In this document: in pieces, positions 25,515 through 34,972 of the stretch
How the letters are laid out: each line of letters begins with the position of its first letter
Position numbering within the stretch: the stretch's first letter is position 1
Assembly: GCF_024129865.1 (NCBI RefSeq)
Contig: NZ_JAMYFE010000100.1
Location: forward strand, 1 to 39,888
DNA length: 39,888 nt
From: Stieleria tagensis
GTDB taxonomy: Bacteria; Planctomycetota; Planctomycetia; Pirellulales; Pirellulaceae
Direction: 5' to 3'
Notes under the pieces: model-generated
The model's database searches: none
What the model saw: the letters and a program-made list of their open reading frames with translations, nothing else
What the model was told of the DNA's origin: nothing
Program-made: the position numbers and the translations under genes

Positions 25515-28500
25515 CTATTGAAACATCCGTCGCAACCCCGCCGAACGTTCGTTGCGGTTGGCTTCCACGGTCGGATTCATTCCTGGGAACAATCGTTCCA
25601 GAGTCTGTCCTACGCTGTCAAGTGCCCGGCGTTCGATCGTCGGTGAACTAAGAGGCCCTTTCACGTCGACCGACCACAGCGTGTAGCGTTGGTCGCCCAG
25701 CGGACGGATGATCCGAGTGAACATATTGCGTGGCGAAACGCGTGTATTGAACGTCAAATCCAGCTCTTGGCGTCGATCCAATGTGCCCGATCCGTGCAGC
25801 GCGATCAAACTGCCCCAAAGTTTCAGGTTGCTAAACTCCAGCTGATCTTCAATCAACGTGTAATCAATTTCCGCGTTGGTGAACGCGACGTCTTCTGTGG
25901 GGCTGATCGACAGCACATTCAATAGCTGGATCAACACCGGCAATTGATACAGGTTGGCGTTGTCGACCGTGGCCTTGCCGCGGCCACGCAACAGCTCGGT
26001 TGTCCCCAACAGCCCTTCCAAGGTCATGTTCGCAACCAGGGTTCCCGAAAGATCGTTTTGCGCATGCCCCAGTTCCGCCAACAGCACTTGCACCTTGGCT
26101 TGGTCCAGCCCCAATCGAACGTCAAAACTGGCGTCGGATAATTTTACGCTCCCATCCATTCGTAGCGTGCCATCAAACAATCGACCTTCCAGTGGATGCG
26201 CCGCAATACCACTGCTACCGATGTTACCAAGCCGCAACTGGTCGCCTTGGATTTGATAGGGACCACGCAGCTGAGTGATTTGCAGATCATTGACATGCAT
26301 CGAATCGATCCGTACCTCGCCCTGTGCCCGCAGTCCCGCGGCGTCTTTACGGCCATTGACCGACAACTCGCCACGTAAATCGTGAACCGGTCCAACGTCT
26401 CCGATTCGGTTGCCTTCCAACTGCAGCGCAATATCCCATTCGAATTCCGGTTCCGGGTGTAGCGGATCGGAAAGCAGCGTCTTGCACAGACCGCGCAGCC
26501 CGACGGGACCTCGCAAATTCAGTCCCCGCAGCGCACCACGCATCTGTTCGGGTAGCGCATTGGTCAATTCGGCATCAGGGATCAGCCGGCTGCCACTGTG
26601 GACATCAACGGTCAACAACCAACGTCCGTCGGGCAAGCGCTCACAGCCTCCATCGGCCGACACCATCGATTGACCATGTTCTGCGCGGATCGAATCGATC
26701 GTCACCCGCCCGCCCTCGTAACGCACCGCGCCGTCGATGATATCCAATCGATAGGGAATGGCCGAGGGTTGTAAACGCAAGGTATCCGAACCGATCCGTT
26801 TCGAATCAAACTGTCGCCCGGCAACATTCAACGAGAGCGGGGCGCCAGGATCCGCTTGGCTCAAATGGATTTCCATCGAATCCAACACGCCACTCGGCCA
26901 CAGGCTGTCCCAGGTTTGCTGTGACGCTTCCGGCAGTGAACTACGCAGCGATTCGTCCAACGAAATTCGCGAAGCACCGAAATCCAGTTGCAGCGACGGT
27001 TCATCGACCAGGGCATTTGTTGCCGGCGCAAACGCACCGGGAGAGTTTCTGGACGACGCTTGAGGGGCAATCCGATAGCGGCCATCGCAGGTAATCGCCC
27101 CGCCGTTGGCGTTTGCACCGTGGAATCCCGAAATGGTCACCAGATCATTGACCACGTGAATCTCACCGGCGACGTTGTAGATCGGATAGGGAAACTTATC
27201 AAATCGCAGTGTCCCATCGCTGACGTTCAATTCCAGATCGTGTTCCTTGATGCCCTGGTCGTCCATCCGCAACGTACCGCGTCGCAAATGAATGGCTCCC
27301 AACGGATTCAGCGAACGTACAAATGTTTCCAGCTTCGTGGTCGGCTCGCCGCGTGGTGTCAACGCCTGCAACAGTTCCCCATCAATCGCGATCGGACCAT
27401 CCATTGCAACCGAGAACACTCGCGCTTGTTCAGATCCCGGCTTGGTCGGAACGTCAAACAAACATTGCATCAAACGACCGCCGATTCGGCCCGACATCAT
27501 TTCGCTGCTGGCGCGATTGTCCCGGATGTCCAACGTCCCGGTGACGTGTCGAATCGGATAGGGAAATCGGTCATAGTTGATGTCGACGCCTTTGCAGGTG
27601 ATCCGAGCGGTGGTCTGAATTTCATTTCCACGAATGTTGAAACTCGCCTTGGGCACATCAATCAATCCATGCGGTTCAAATTTGTGCCAACCGGCTTCCA
27701 ATTTCGCCGGGATGATTGCGGCCAATCGTTGGTCCAACATCAGGTTACTGGCCGAAACACTTAGTTCCGCTTGCAACGGTTGGGAATAGCCAACCGTCTT
27801 GCCCTTTAAACGCAGGTGAGCATCACCCCACGATGCTTGACAGGATTCCACCGTCGCGCCGGACGGGTCACAAGTCACAACACCACTGATCTTTTGTAGC
27901 GGCATCGACGATCGTGGATGCCGAAACCGTCCATCATGAATCTTGGTGCGCGTCGCATAGTTGATCGGCTGGCCGGGTTGAATCCTGGCAACCGCAGTGG
28001 TGTCGGCCAACAACTCCAATCCACGCAGCGGCTGCAGCTGGTCCCGGAACGGTTGGGGCAGGCGTTGGATCAATTCGCTCGAAAATTTGGCACCACGGCA
28101 TTCCGCGCGGCAATCCCAGACATCACCTTTGGCCGTCAAATGCAATCCAAACTGATCAAGAAACGATGCGTCGCCGCTGACCGAAATCGTCGTCGTCGCC
28201 GGTACCTTGCTTTCATCTGCTGCCGGATCGGCAAGCGGAGCATGTTTCAAGATCAACGCTTGATTGAGCGCCAGTTCAATCGGTCGCGTTCCAGCCAAGT
28301 TGTTGTCCAAGACAACCTTGGCGCCTCGAACTTCGATTCGGGGACAGGTGGTCTTGCCAAATTGTGGCAGCGGAAACAGTTGTTGCAACGAAAGTTTCCC
28401 GTCCGACTGCAACCAGGTATTGGCGTGGACTCCCGTCACCAAAATTCGACGCGCCGCAAGCGGAGATTCCTTCTCCATCAGTTTGGATAGATTGGCGCTG

Positions 28501-28871
28501 GCGATCACCACGACTTGGTTGACCCGCACCAGTTCGCGGGTCGATCCCATTTTGATCCCCAGTCTCGCGGCCAGACCGCGAGCCGTCTGCGATGCTGACT
28601 CCGCTGATTGATCGGGCACCGCGATCCGAATGTCGTTCAAGATCAAACCGAGGTTCGGCTCCACGCGACCGCGCCCGATCGAAATGTCCAGCTGCGGATA
28701 GTGATCACGCAGGGATTGCTCGACGTGCCGCCGTACCTGCTCGCCAATCGCCTGTGGCGCAATGAAACGAATGATAAAAACAGTCGCCGCAATCAACAGC
28801 GCAACAACCATCCAGCGGGATGAACTCCCGGAGGACGCATCGCGTTTCGACTCGGCTTCCTTGCCGCTCAA
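25515..28871 (-). CDS. AsmA/TamB-like envelope protein, 1118 aa
   Basis: A large protein with a short cytoplasmic N-terminus, one membrane anchor (WMVVALLIAATVFIIRF, residues 20-37), and about 1080 residues of beta-rich periplasmic sequence. AsmA-family features are the early LDISIGRGRVEPNLGLILND segment, repeated strands such as FPYPIRHVTGTLDI and FPYPIYNVAGEIHV, and a C-terminal AsmA_2-like part (LDRRQELDLTFNTRVSP, then DVKGPLSSPTIERRALD). AsmA-like proteins are thought to form grooves that move lipids between envelope membranes. That role is inferred from the family, not shown here. The gene precedes the aminotransferase by 17 bp. Confidence 0.8.
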   Translation of the reverse strand: MSGKEAESKRDASSGSSSRWMVVALLIAATVFIIRFIAPQAIGEQVRRHVEQSLRDHYPQLDISIGRGRVEPNLGLILNDIRIAVPDQSAESASQTARGLAARLGIKMGSTRELVRVNQVVVIASANLSKLMEKESPLAARRILVTGVHANTWLQSDGKLSLQQLFPLPQFGKTTCPRIEVRGAKVVLDNNLAGTRPIELALNQALILKHAPLADPAADESKVPATTTISVSGDASFLDQFGLHLTAKGDVWDCRAECRGAKFSSELIQRLPQPFRDQLQPLRGLELLADTTAVARIQPGQPINYATRTKIHDGRFRHPRSSMPLQKISGVVTCDPSGATVESCQASWGDAHLRLKGKTVGYSQPLQAELSVSASNLMLDQRLAAIIPAKLEAGWHKFEPHGLIDVPKASFNIRGNEIQTTARITCKGVDINYDRFPYPIRHVTGTLDIRDNRASSEMMSGRIGGRLMQCLFDVPTKPGSEQARVFSVAMDGPIAIDGELLQALTPRGEPTTKLETFVRSLNPLGAIHLRRGTLRMDDQGIKEHDLELNVSDGTLRFDKFPYPIYNVAGEIHVVNDLVTISGFHGANANGGAITCDGRYRIAPQASSRNSPGAFAPATNALVDEPSLQLDFGASRISLDESLRSSLPEASQQTWDSLWPSGVLDSMEIHLSQADPGAPLSLNVAGRQFDSKRIGSDTLRLQPSAIPYRLDIIDGAVRYEGGRVTIDSIRAEHGQSMVSADGGCERLPDGRWLLTVDVHSGSRLIPDAELTNALPEQMRGALRGLNLRGPVGLRGLCKTLLSDPLHPEPEFEWDIALQLEGNRIGDVGPVHDLRGELSVNGRKDAAGLRAQGEVRIDSMHVNDLQITQLRGPYQIQGDQLRLGNIGSSGIAAHPLEGRLFDGTLRMDGSVKLSDASFDVRLGLDQAKVQVLLAELGHAQNDLSGTLVANMTLEGLLGTTELLRGRGKATVDNANLYQLPVLIQLLNVLSISPTEDVAFTNAEIDYTLIEDQLEFSNLKLWGSLIALHGSGTLDRRQELDLTFNTRVSPRNMFTRIIRPLGDQRYTLWSVDVKGPLSSPTIERRALDSVGQTLERLFPGMNPTVEANRNERSAGLRRMFQ

Positions 28872-28991
28872 CGAGATACCGGATGAAAAAGAAAGAGTGT
28901 GACTGCGGAACGTGCCAACGGTGCGCGTGCTAGCGACGCGCAGTGGCGACTCGTTCTGCGGATAACAGTCCTGGGGATACTAGTCCTGGTT

Positions 28992-30560
28992 TCAAAGCTT
29001 AATCCAGCCCAAAAACTGCCAAAAACGGTACAGCCAGGGGGACTGCCAGGGCCCATCCAACGAGGCTGACATCGAAAACACACTCGCTGCTAGCAAAGCT
29101 ATCGCCAGCCATCTCCCCCAGCGGAGTCTGGACAACCACTCGACCGGCCCGCAGCAAGCGAACAGCCACAGCGGCGCAAACCACAACATCCAGCGAAAAC
29201 ACACACTCACGCCGCCATAATTCCGGTCAATTTCCGGCCGCAGCAGATAAAACACGCCACAGACCACCGTCGCCAACGCGATCGATGCTAGCAACAGCCG
29301 ATGCTGCGGGGCACCGCTGCGGATTCCGCCGACCAAGCCAAAGGGGACTAGCAGCCAAAGGGCGGTCAGAGAAAAAATTCCATAATGTCCGACCGTCATG
29401 TTGGCAAAATAGACCAGCCGCGACGGTTCGCCGATGTCGACACCGCGACGGCGACCGTCCACCCAATAGCTGGATGGGTAGTCATACCAGTCATCCCAGT
29501 GACGAATCTCCGACGTGCCAGCGGGGGTTTGAATCACACCGACCTGGGTTCCTCCATCGATCACAACCCGCTTGCGATTGGCGTCTCGCGACGACTCAAT
29601 AGAGATCGACGAGGCATCGGTTGCCAGGGACTGCAGAACCAACGCCCGCTGAATTTGTGTGGATGTCGGATCGTCGGTTGGCATCGCCGCGATCAAATCT
29701 CCATCGCCTCGATGCATGTAAGGCGGCCGCAAACTTTGGTGGGCGATCCAGTTGGTCGCAAAAAATGCCGCAGCGACGATGAGTACGCCGACCGCGTATG
29801 CCGGCAGCGCCCGCCGCTGGATCAACAACAGCAACCCCGCCCAGAACACCGTCATCGACAGCGCTGGTAATTCATTGGCTGCGGTGAACCCGCCGGCCAG
29901 ACCGGCCAACAACCACCACCCGTAACCAGTGGGCTTTTGCATCGAGCGAACAAACACATACAACACCAGCGCAGTCGATGCCGCCGCCGGCAAGTGATTG
30001 TTCAGCGCGATCGAAAATGGCAACAACATCGTGCCGAAACACACCGCAGCGGCCAGAAAGCACTTGGCCCAACTGTCACGCGTCACCCGATCGATGGAGG
30101 CGATCGTACAGACCAACAACAGTGCCAGCGTGGGGATGTTGACCAGCCATAAAATGATGCGTCCCAAATAGATCGGATGCTCGCTGAGCCACATTCCCAT
30201 GGTTCGCGAGACGCACCAATAGACGCCTGCGTAGAGCGTCGGCAACAGCGGCGGCTTGCTACTGTAGTAGTGCATTTTTCCGTCGCGCCCGAGATGTCGC
30301 ACCAGGTCAATGGTCGCCCAGGGACGTCGATTCTGTTTAGCGCCGCGACGGTTGAGAAACGGATCAATTTGATAAGTCCCATTTTCCACCAAGGCCGCAA
30401 TCGTGCACCAACGTGAGCGATCGTTGGCACTTTGAAATGCCGTGTCACCTTCGCGGCTGATCACGGTGGCAATCCGTCCCGACACGATCGACAGTGCGAT
30501 CACGACCAGCACGGCATAAACACCGCGGATCCAACCGGATTCATCTTCGGCGTGCATCAT
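28992..30560 (-). CDS. GT-C-like integral membrane glycosyltransferase (putative)
   Basis: A 522-residue protein with about ten predicted membrane helices. A luminal-type loop near residues 70-115 contains HYYSSKPPLLPTLYAGVYW, a pattern typical of polyprenyl-phosphate-sugar-dependent (GT-C) membrane transferases. A large extracytoplasmic loop lies around 270-380. Its start overlaps the stop of the GT2 gene by 4 bp. The pairing mirrors ArnC/ArnT or DPM1/PMT: a GT2 enzyme loads a sugar on polyprenyl phosphate and the GT-C enzyme transfers it. The acceptor is unknown, and it could instead be an uncharacterised membrane protein of this fold. Confidence 0.7.
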   Translation of the reverse strand: MMHAEDESGWIRGVYAVLVVIALSIVSGRIATVISREGDTAFQSANDRSRWCTIAALVENGTYQIDPFLNRRGAKQNRRPWATIDLVRHLGRDGKMHYYSSKPPLLPTLYAGVYWCVSRTMGMWLSEHPIYLGRIILWLVNIPTLALLLVCTIASIDRVTRDSWAKCFLAAAVCFGTMLLPFSIALNNHLPAAASTALVLYVFVRSMQKPTGYGWWLLAGLAGGFTAANELPALSMTVFWAGLLLLIQRRALPAYAVGVLIVAAAFFATNWIAHQSLRPPYMHRGDGDLIAAMPTDDPTSTQIQRALVLQSLATDASSISIESSRDANRKRVVIDGGTQVGVIQTPAGTSEIRHWDDWYDYPSSYWVDGRRRGVDIGEPSRLVYFANMTVGHYGIFSLTALWLLVPFGLVGGIRSGAPQHRLLLASIALATVVCGVFYLLRPEIDRNYGGVSVCFRWMLWFAPLWLFACCGPVEWLSRLRWGRWLAIALLAASVFSMSASLDGPWQSPWLYRFWQFLGWIKL

Positions 30561-31540
30561 CCAGCGCCCTCGATGCCGGTGGTTTCCAAGATGCTATAGG
30601 GGCGTCGACTTTGGTCGGACAAGGACACGATCAATTCGGCAACCAAACCCGCCAAGAACATTTGCGCCCCCAATAGAGTCGCGGTGATACAAAAGAAAAA
30701 GATTGCCGAGGCGTGCAAATGCAAGTCATCGGCGGGGTCCACATTGAAACGTGTGATCCCCCACATCATTGCCAGATACAGCATGCCAAATCCACCGGCG
30801 AGAAAACATAGCAGTCCAAACGCACCGACGAAGTGGAAGGGTCGTTTTCCGAACGTGGTCAAAAAGAAGATCGACAATAGATCCAGAAAACCTTTGGCCA
30901 ACCGAGAAACGCCGTACTTGGATTGCCCGAATTGGCGGGCGTGGTGCACCACGGGAATCTCCGCCACACGCCAGCCTCGGGCGGCGGCCAACACCGGTAC
31001 GAAACGATGCCGTTCGCCGTACAGCGTGACGTCTTTGGTGACGGCTTGCCGATAGGCTTTGAAACCACAATTGTGATCGTTCAGTTTGACGCCTGTCATC
31101 CAACTGACCAGCCAGTTAAACACTTTGCTGGGCAGCGTTTTATCCAAAGCGTCTTGGCGTTTTTGTTTCCAACCACTGACGACGTCGAACCCCTCGTTCA
31201 ACTTTTCGATGAAGGCTGGGATTTCGACCGGATCATCTTGCAGGTCGGCATCCATCGTGAACACCACGTCGCCGTCGGCGGCGGCAAACCCGGCCGCCAA
31301 CGCAGCCGCTTTGCCAAAATTCCGCCGGAATCGAATTCCCTGGACATGTGGCAAACGCTGGGACAACGATTCAATCTCGCCCCAAGTTTGATCGGTCGAA
31401 CCGTCATCGATGAACAAGATCGTGTGCGGCAACGTCAATTGCTGACAAACCTGGTCAATCTTTTCAACCAGCGTCGCCACGGTTTCCTGTTCGTCCATCG
31501 TGGGGATGACAAAGGTTGCCGAAGCAGGAAATCCAGCCAT
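30557..31540 (-). CDS. GT2 family glycosyltransferase, polyprenyl-phosphate sugar type
   Basis: A 327-residue enzyme from ATG 31540, chosen because the GT2 domain starts right after it (ATFVIPTMDEQETV); the frame is open 59 codons further upstream without a domain. Motifs include LFIDDGSTDQTW, VVFTMDADLQDDP with the DxD-type metal site, and NDHNCGFKAYR. Two C-terminal membrane helices (about 230-255 and 270-295) place it with DPM1/ArnC/GtrB-like polyprenyl-phosphate glycosyltransferases. It is coupled to the downstream GT-C-like gene by a 4-bp overlap. Confidence 0.9.
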   Translation of the reverse strand: MAGFPASATFVIPTMDEQETVATLVEKIDQVCQQLTLPHTILFIDDGSTDQTWGEIESLSQRLPHVQGIRFRRNFGKAAALAAGFAAADGDVVFTMDADLQDDPVEIPAFIEKLNEGFDVVSGWKQKRQDALDKTLPSKVFNWLVSWMTGVKLNDHNCGFKAYRQAVTKDVTLYGERHRFVPVLAAARGWRVAEIPVVHHARQFGQSKYGVSRLAKGFLDLLSIFFLTTFGKRPFHFVGAFGLLCFLAGGFGMLYLAMMWGITRFNVDPADDLHLHASAIFFFCITATLLGAQMFLAGLVAELIVSLSDQSRRPYSILETTGIEGAG

Positions 31541-31746
31541 CAAAGTTGTTCCATCAATCCGAGTCGTGAGTCGTTTCGCGAGCCGTATCGTAGCAGAATT
31601 CCGCGAGCTTTTTTGGCGATTTAGGCCGCCGGACGCCAAGTCTGGAACGTGATTTGCGAATTGTACCGAGTGTCGATCGGCGACTGCCGATTGGTCAGCC
31701 GGATGACGGCTGGACATTGTTTTCTGCTTGATTTCTTGATTCTGCC

Positions 31747-32190
31747 ATGCATTCCATCAGCGAACCTTATCCCTACCGCGGCGAACTTGCGTATCAAGAC
31801 AGCTCGCCCACCCACCCGGTCCTGTTTGCCTATCTGTATTGGATCTTAGGCATCTTCGGCGCGCACCGATTCTATCTGGGGCGACCGATCACAGGCGCAA
31901 TCTGGTTTTTCACCGGCGGAGTGTTCTTGGTCGGCTGGATCGTCGACCTGTTTTTGATCCCTGCGATGTCCGAACAAGCGTCGCAGCGTTATCGCAGTGG
32001 ATCGATCGACTACTCGGTCGCCTGGGGGCTGCACACCTTTCTGGGACTGTTCGGTGTGCATCGATTTTACATGGGCAAAATCTTCACCGGGGTGTTGTAC
32101 CTGCTGACCGGTGGTCTGCTGGGAGTCGGATTTGTCTATGACCTGCTGACTCTGAACGAGCAGATTGACGAACTCAATGTGCAGAACTAG
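31747..32190 (+). CDS. membrane protein with two TM2 domains
   Basis: A 147-residue protein carrying two tandem TM2 domains, each with two membrane helices: GAHRFYLGRPITGAIWFFTG and then GWIVDLFLIP (residues 38-75), and GVHRFYMGKIFTGVLYLLTG and then GFVYDLLTL (about 100-140). The conserved HRFYxG and D-L positions are present in both. TM2 proteins are widespread and poorly understood; tandem pairs are less usual than single copies. It stands alone on the plus strand between the divergent GT2 gene and the convergent DUF1559 gene, with a likely shared terminator after it. Confidence 0.88.
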   Translation: MHSISEPYPYRGELAYQDSSPTHPVLFAYLYWILGIFGAHRFYLGRPITGAIWFFTGGVFLVGWIVDLFLIPAMSEQASQRYRSGSIDYSVAWGLHTFLGLFGVHRFYMGKIFTGVLYLLTGGLLGVGFVYDLLTLNEQIDELNVQN

Positions 32191-32209
32191 CGTTCCAAAA
32201 GAAAGAACA

Positions 32210-32264
32210 GGAACCAACATCTCGTTGTTGCGTTTGACGCGATCGGTTGCTGGTTCCCGTTTTT
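32210..32264. terminator. probable bidirectional terminator between convergent genes
   Basis: GGAACCA (32210-32216) pairs with TGGTTCC (32251-32257), followed on the plus strand by five T residues (32260-32264) and flanked on the other side by an A-rich stretch (32197-32208) that reads as T-rich on the minus strand. It could therefore serve both the TM2 gene and the DUF1559 gene. Confidence 0.65.
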
Positions 32265-32286
32265 GTTACCCGATTGAATCGGCGCT

Positions 32287-33519
32287 CTATTGATTCAATT
32301 GTTCTTGAATGGTTTCGCTAGACGCTCGACTGCCCAGTGCACCCCATAGCCCATAGGGGCTGGGAGCGCCAACGCCGTACTGGTTGGCATTGCCGCGGTG
32401 ATGTGGAACGGTTGCTCGCGGGTCGCCCGCTTCGACCGAGTCGGTCATAAAGATCACTGCACCATCGCCCATTAACACGTGCGCTCCGCCTTGATGGCGA
32501 CTGCTGGGCGGCACCACGCCTGGCCCTCCGTGGTTGGCGATCAAACAAACCTCGCTGTTAGGCGGCAAGACGGTGTTGATGCAAGAATACAGTGGCCTCA
32601 TGTCAGCCCAACGATAGCCACGCATCGTTGCCGACGCCGTGTAATCGACTCCGGTGGTCGCCCAAAAACTGGGCCGCTCTGGGTCGATCTGATTCTGGTC
32701 TTCACAATACTTGGGATTGAACAAGACGTTATCGCGTCCGTTGGCGCGCGACCCGGTGGAGACAATCGCGCGATCGCCGAGATCCGTGACAAGTTCGCCG
32801 CCCATAATGGTGTTGGAAAGCCCGTCCAGGACATCGCGAAACTTGGTACCCGAACGCTGCACAAACATCCCCCGACAAGACCCACGAACCTGCTGCATCC
32901 GCCCGGAATTGTTCTGATAGTGCCAACGGCCACCGCCGAAATAGCTGGCGCCCCACTGGGTTCGCCAGACGCTATCGCCCAAGCTGGCGCCGTAATTGGT
33001 TCGCCCTAGCGCGGGCAAGCCGACACCGGGGTCACTGGGGCAGCGGAAACTAGGGATGTCCACATTCCAAGGCCGATAATCCACCGTGTAGGGTGCGGGC
33101 CCAAAAGCCGGCCACCACAAGCCGTTCTGGTCCTGATGTTGCTGGGAGATCTGGTCCCAAATCGCTTGCTGCTCAATGAACGGTGTGATGCCGACCAGCC
33201 AGCTAAGCGTGTGTCTTGTGAAGGCAACCGGAGGCAACGATGCGCTACCCACGACGGCATTTGCACAGCAGTCGTCGTTCATTTCATTGGTCGGCCCCGT
33301 TCCGTTTTGCGGCAATTGCTTGAACGCCGAATGGTAGTTGTGCAGTGCCACTCCCAACTGTTTGAAATTGTTGCTGCAACTCATTCGCCGTGCCGCTTCG
33401 CGAGCCGCTTGCACCGCTGGCAACAACAGACCAACCAAAATGCCGATGATTGCGATCACCACCAACAGTTCCACTAGTGTGAAACCTGAATGGGTTCGTG
33501 TAGCCGGTTTACGATTCAT
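32287..33519 (-). CDS. DUF1559 domain-containing protein with prepilin-type N-terminus
   Basis: A 410-residue planctomycete-type pseudopilin-like protein. The N-terminus has a type IV prepilin cleavage/methylation motif ([20 protein letters not shown], residues 12-31) and then the conserved [20 protein letters not shown] segment. The middle is the DUF1559 domain. Near the C-terminus [16 protein letters not shown] is the H-x9-DG motif of this family. Such proteins occur in dozens of copies per planctomycete genome and are probably exported and membrane-anchored; their function is unknown. It is followed upstream on the same strand by the small lipoprotein gene at 33596-33772. Confidence 0.92.
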   Translation of the reverse strand: MNRKPATRTHSGFTLVELLVVIAIIGILVGLLLPAVQAAREAARRMSCSNNFKQLGVALHNYHSAFKQLPQNGTGPTNEMNDDCCANAVVGSASLPPVAFTRHTLSWLVGITPFIEQQAIWDQISQQHQDQNGLWWPAFGPAPYTVDYRPWNVDIPSFRCPSDPGVGLPALGRTNYGASLGDSVWRTQWGASYFGGGRWHYQNNSGRMQQVRGSCRGMFVQRSGTKFRDVLDGLSNTIMGGELVTDLGDRAIVSTGSRANGRDNVLFNPKYCEDQNQIDPERPSFWATTGVDYTASATMRGYRWADMRPLYSCINTVLPPNSEVCLIANHGGPGVVPPSSRHQGGAHVLMGDGAVIFMTDSVEAGDPRATVPHHRGNANQYGVGAPSPYGLWGALGSRASSETIQEQLNQ

Positions 33520-33595
33520 GATTCGATTCTACGGGTGAAAAAGTAATAAGCAAAATACAACTCTGACAATCCAATTGGACGGCGGAGTGAAGCGA

Positions 33596-33772
33596 CTATT
33601 GCGCGCCTGAAGAATCCTCTTCCTCGGCGCCATAGACCTGCTGTTTGTAAGCCTCGACTTCCTCTGCCGACCGCGGCGCGACCGTCGCTTCGCTGCCACG
33701 ACCACATCCCGTGACCGCAAACAACATGGGGCCGATACAAAACAAACCCAGACACAGCCATTGAATTCGCAT
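33596..33772 (-). CDS. small lipoprotein, 58 aa
   Basis: From ATG 33772 the minus strand encodes 58 residues: a signal peptide MRIQWLCLGLFCIGPMLF followed by lipobox AVTGC (Cys23), then a short hydrophilic tail with VAPRSAEEVEAYKQQVYGAE and an acidic end. Tiny lipoproteins of this design often sit next to DUF1559 genes in planctomycetes, as here (77 bp before the DUF1559 start, same strand). The two may form one transcription unit. The ribosome-binding site is weak. Confidence 0.7.
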   Translation of the reverse strand: MRIQWLCLGLFCIGPMLFAVTGCGRGSEATVAPRSAEEVEAYKQQVYGAEEEDSSGAQ

Positions 33773-33862
33773 GTCGATAGCTCGCAGTAAGGTGATGCAA
33801 ATAACTTGCTATCAGTATGCGGGACCACACACCACACAACAAATTTCAATCATGACAATCTT

Positions 33863-33878
33863 CCTAACCGCGGTTAGG
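33863..33878. promoter_or_regulatory. perfect 16-bp palindrome (candidate operator)
   Basis: CCTAACCG-CGGTTAGG is a perfect dyad in the 133-bp gap between the divergent lipoprotein and LysR-type genes, 27 bp before the preferred LysR start. LysR regulators usually bind dyads near their own divergent promoters, so this is a candidate autoregulatory site. No second related box was noticed. Confidence 0.5.
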
Positions 33879-33905
33879 TGTAAACTAACGCGTGCCCTCC
33901 ACACC

Positions 33906-34874
33906 ATGACCAGCAAGACAACTGTGATGGCACAAAAACGACGTTACTTCAAACAACTCCGAATCGCTCAGTTTCGTGCGCTTATCGAACTGTCACGCGG
34001 CAAAGGGTTTGCCGCTACGGCCGCGGCGCTCGATCTGTCGACGCCATCAGTCTGGCAACAAGTTCGGTCTTTGGAGCAGGAGTTCGGCGTGCCATTGGTC
34101 AACGTCATCCGACAGCACGTCGAATTGACCGAGCAGGGGAAATTGCTCGCCGAATTGGCTCAACCGGTTGTTGCTGGATTTGACTCGATCATCGAACAGT
34201 TCACCACTCTCGCAGGTTCAATCCCATTGCGACTGTCGATCGCTTCCCCAGCAAACATCTTGGTGAACGAGTTGCCGGCGCCGATCCGTCGCTACCATGA
34301 ACAATTTCAAGACGTCGAATTGAGTCTGCTGGATTTGTCATCTAACTCCGCTCGAAAGTTGGTCGAAGCTGGCGAAGTCGATCTGGCGGTGGTCGGACAA
34401 ATCGATTCCACCCTATCCAAAACGCTGATCGCCGATCAGGTCACCACATTTCCATTCATGCTGGTCTGTCCAGTTGATCATGCGATCCTGGCCAAAAAAC
34501 GGATCACCGTCAAATCCTTGGTTCGGTATCCACTGGTGATGTCCAGTCAAGGCACAAACACGCGAACGCGACTGGATGCGGTGTTCAGCAAAGCCGATGT
34601 ACTGGACAAGAGACGAATCGTGTTCGAAACCAGCAGTAAAGATCTGTTGCTGCAATACGTCGCCGCTGGGTTTGGTATCACGATCGTACCACTCAGTCCG
34701 CGCTACAACCTACGAGCCGGGGCGCCCTATGGTGATGTTCGCCAATTGGAATTTCGCAACCTGTCAAAAACCTTTGGTGTCGAAGAAATCGTGATTTTGC
34801 GGGGGCGCCATCGTCGCGAACCCGAACACCAACGGGCCTTCCGTCAACTCGTGCTTTCCCTGTCCACTGCATGA
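33906..34874 (+). CDS. LysR-family transcriptional regulator
   Basis: A 322-residue LysR-type regulator from ATG 33906 (ATG 33927 is also possible; the frame is open further upstream but across the intergenic palindrome). The winged helix-turn-helix covers about residues 15-75 (FAATAAALDLSTPSVWQQVR, then LEQEFGVPLVNV). The rest is a periplasmic-binding-protein-like effector domain with CysB-like features (LRLSIASPANIL, DLAVVGQID, VAAGFGITIVPLSP). The second helix has Trp in WQQVRSLE instead of the commoner Ser. The effector is unknown. It faces away from the small lipoprotein/DUF1559 genes. Confidence 0.87.
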   Translation: MTSKTTVMAQKRRYFKQLRIAQFRALIELSRGKGFAATAAALDLSTPSVWQQVRSLEQEFGVPLVNVIRQHVELTEQGKLLAELAQPVVAGFDSIIEQFTTLAGSIPLRLSIASPANILVNELPAPIRRYHEQFQDVELSLLDLSSNSARKLVEAGEVDLAVVGQIDSTLSKTLIADQVTTFPFMLVCPVDHAILAKKRITVKSLVRYPLVMSSQGTNTRTRLDAVFSKADVLDKRRIVFETSSKDLLLQYVAAGFGITIVPLSPRYNLRAGAPYGDVRQLEFRNLSKTFGVEEIVILRGRHRREPEHQRAFRQLVLSLSTA

Positions 34875-34972
34875 ATTCAGTTCGCGGCCGCCATTGACCG
34901 ACAGCCCCGGTTCTTCTCTAAAATCGGGATTCAGACCGCTTCATTTCTTGAACGACAATGCCAAGGACACAT

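Noticed and set aside
30923-31624. Plus-strand 233-codon frame opposite the GT2 glycosyltransferase
   Set aside because: It overlaps a gene with clear GT2 motifs on the other strand and shows no domain of its own.
31541-31717. 59-residue N-terminal extension of the GT2 enzyme
   Set aside because: It is a polar, low-similarity stretch before the canonical GT2 start; ATG 31540 directly precedes the domain.
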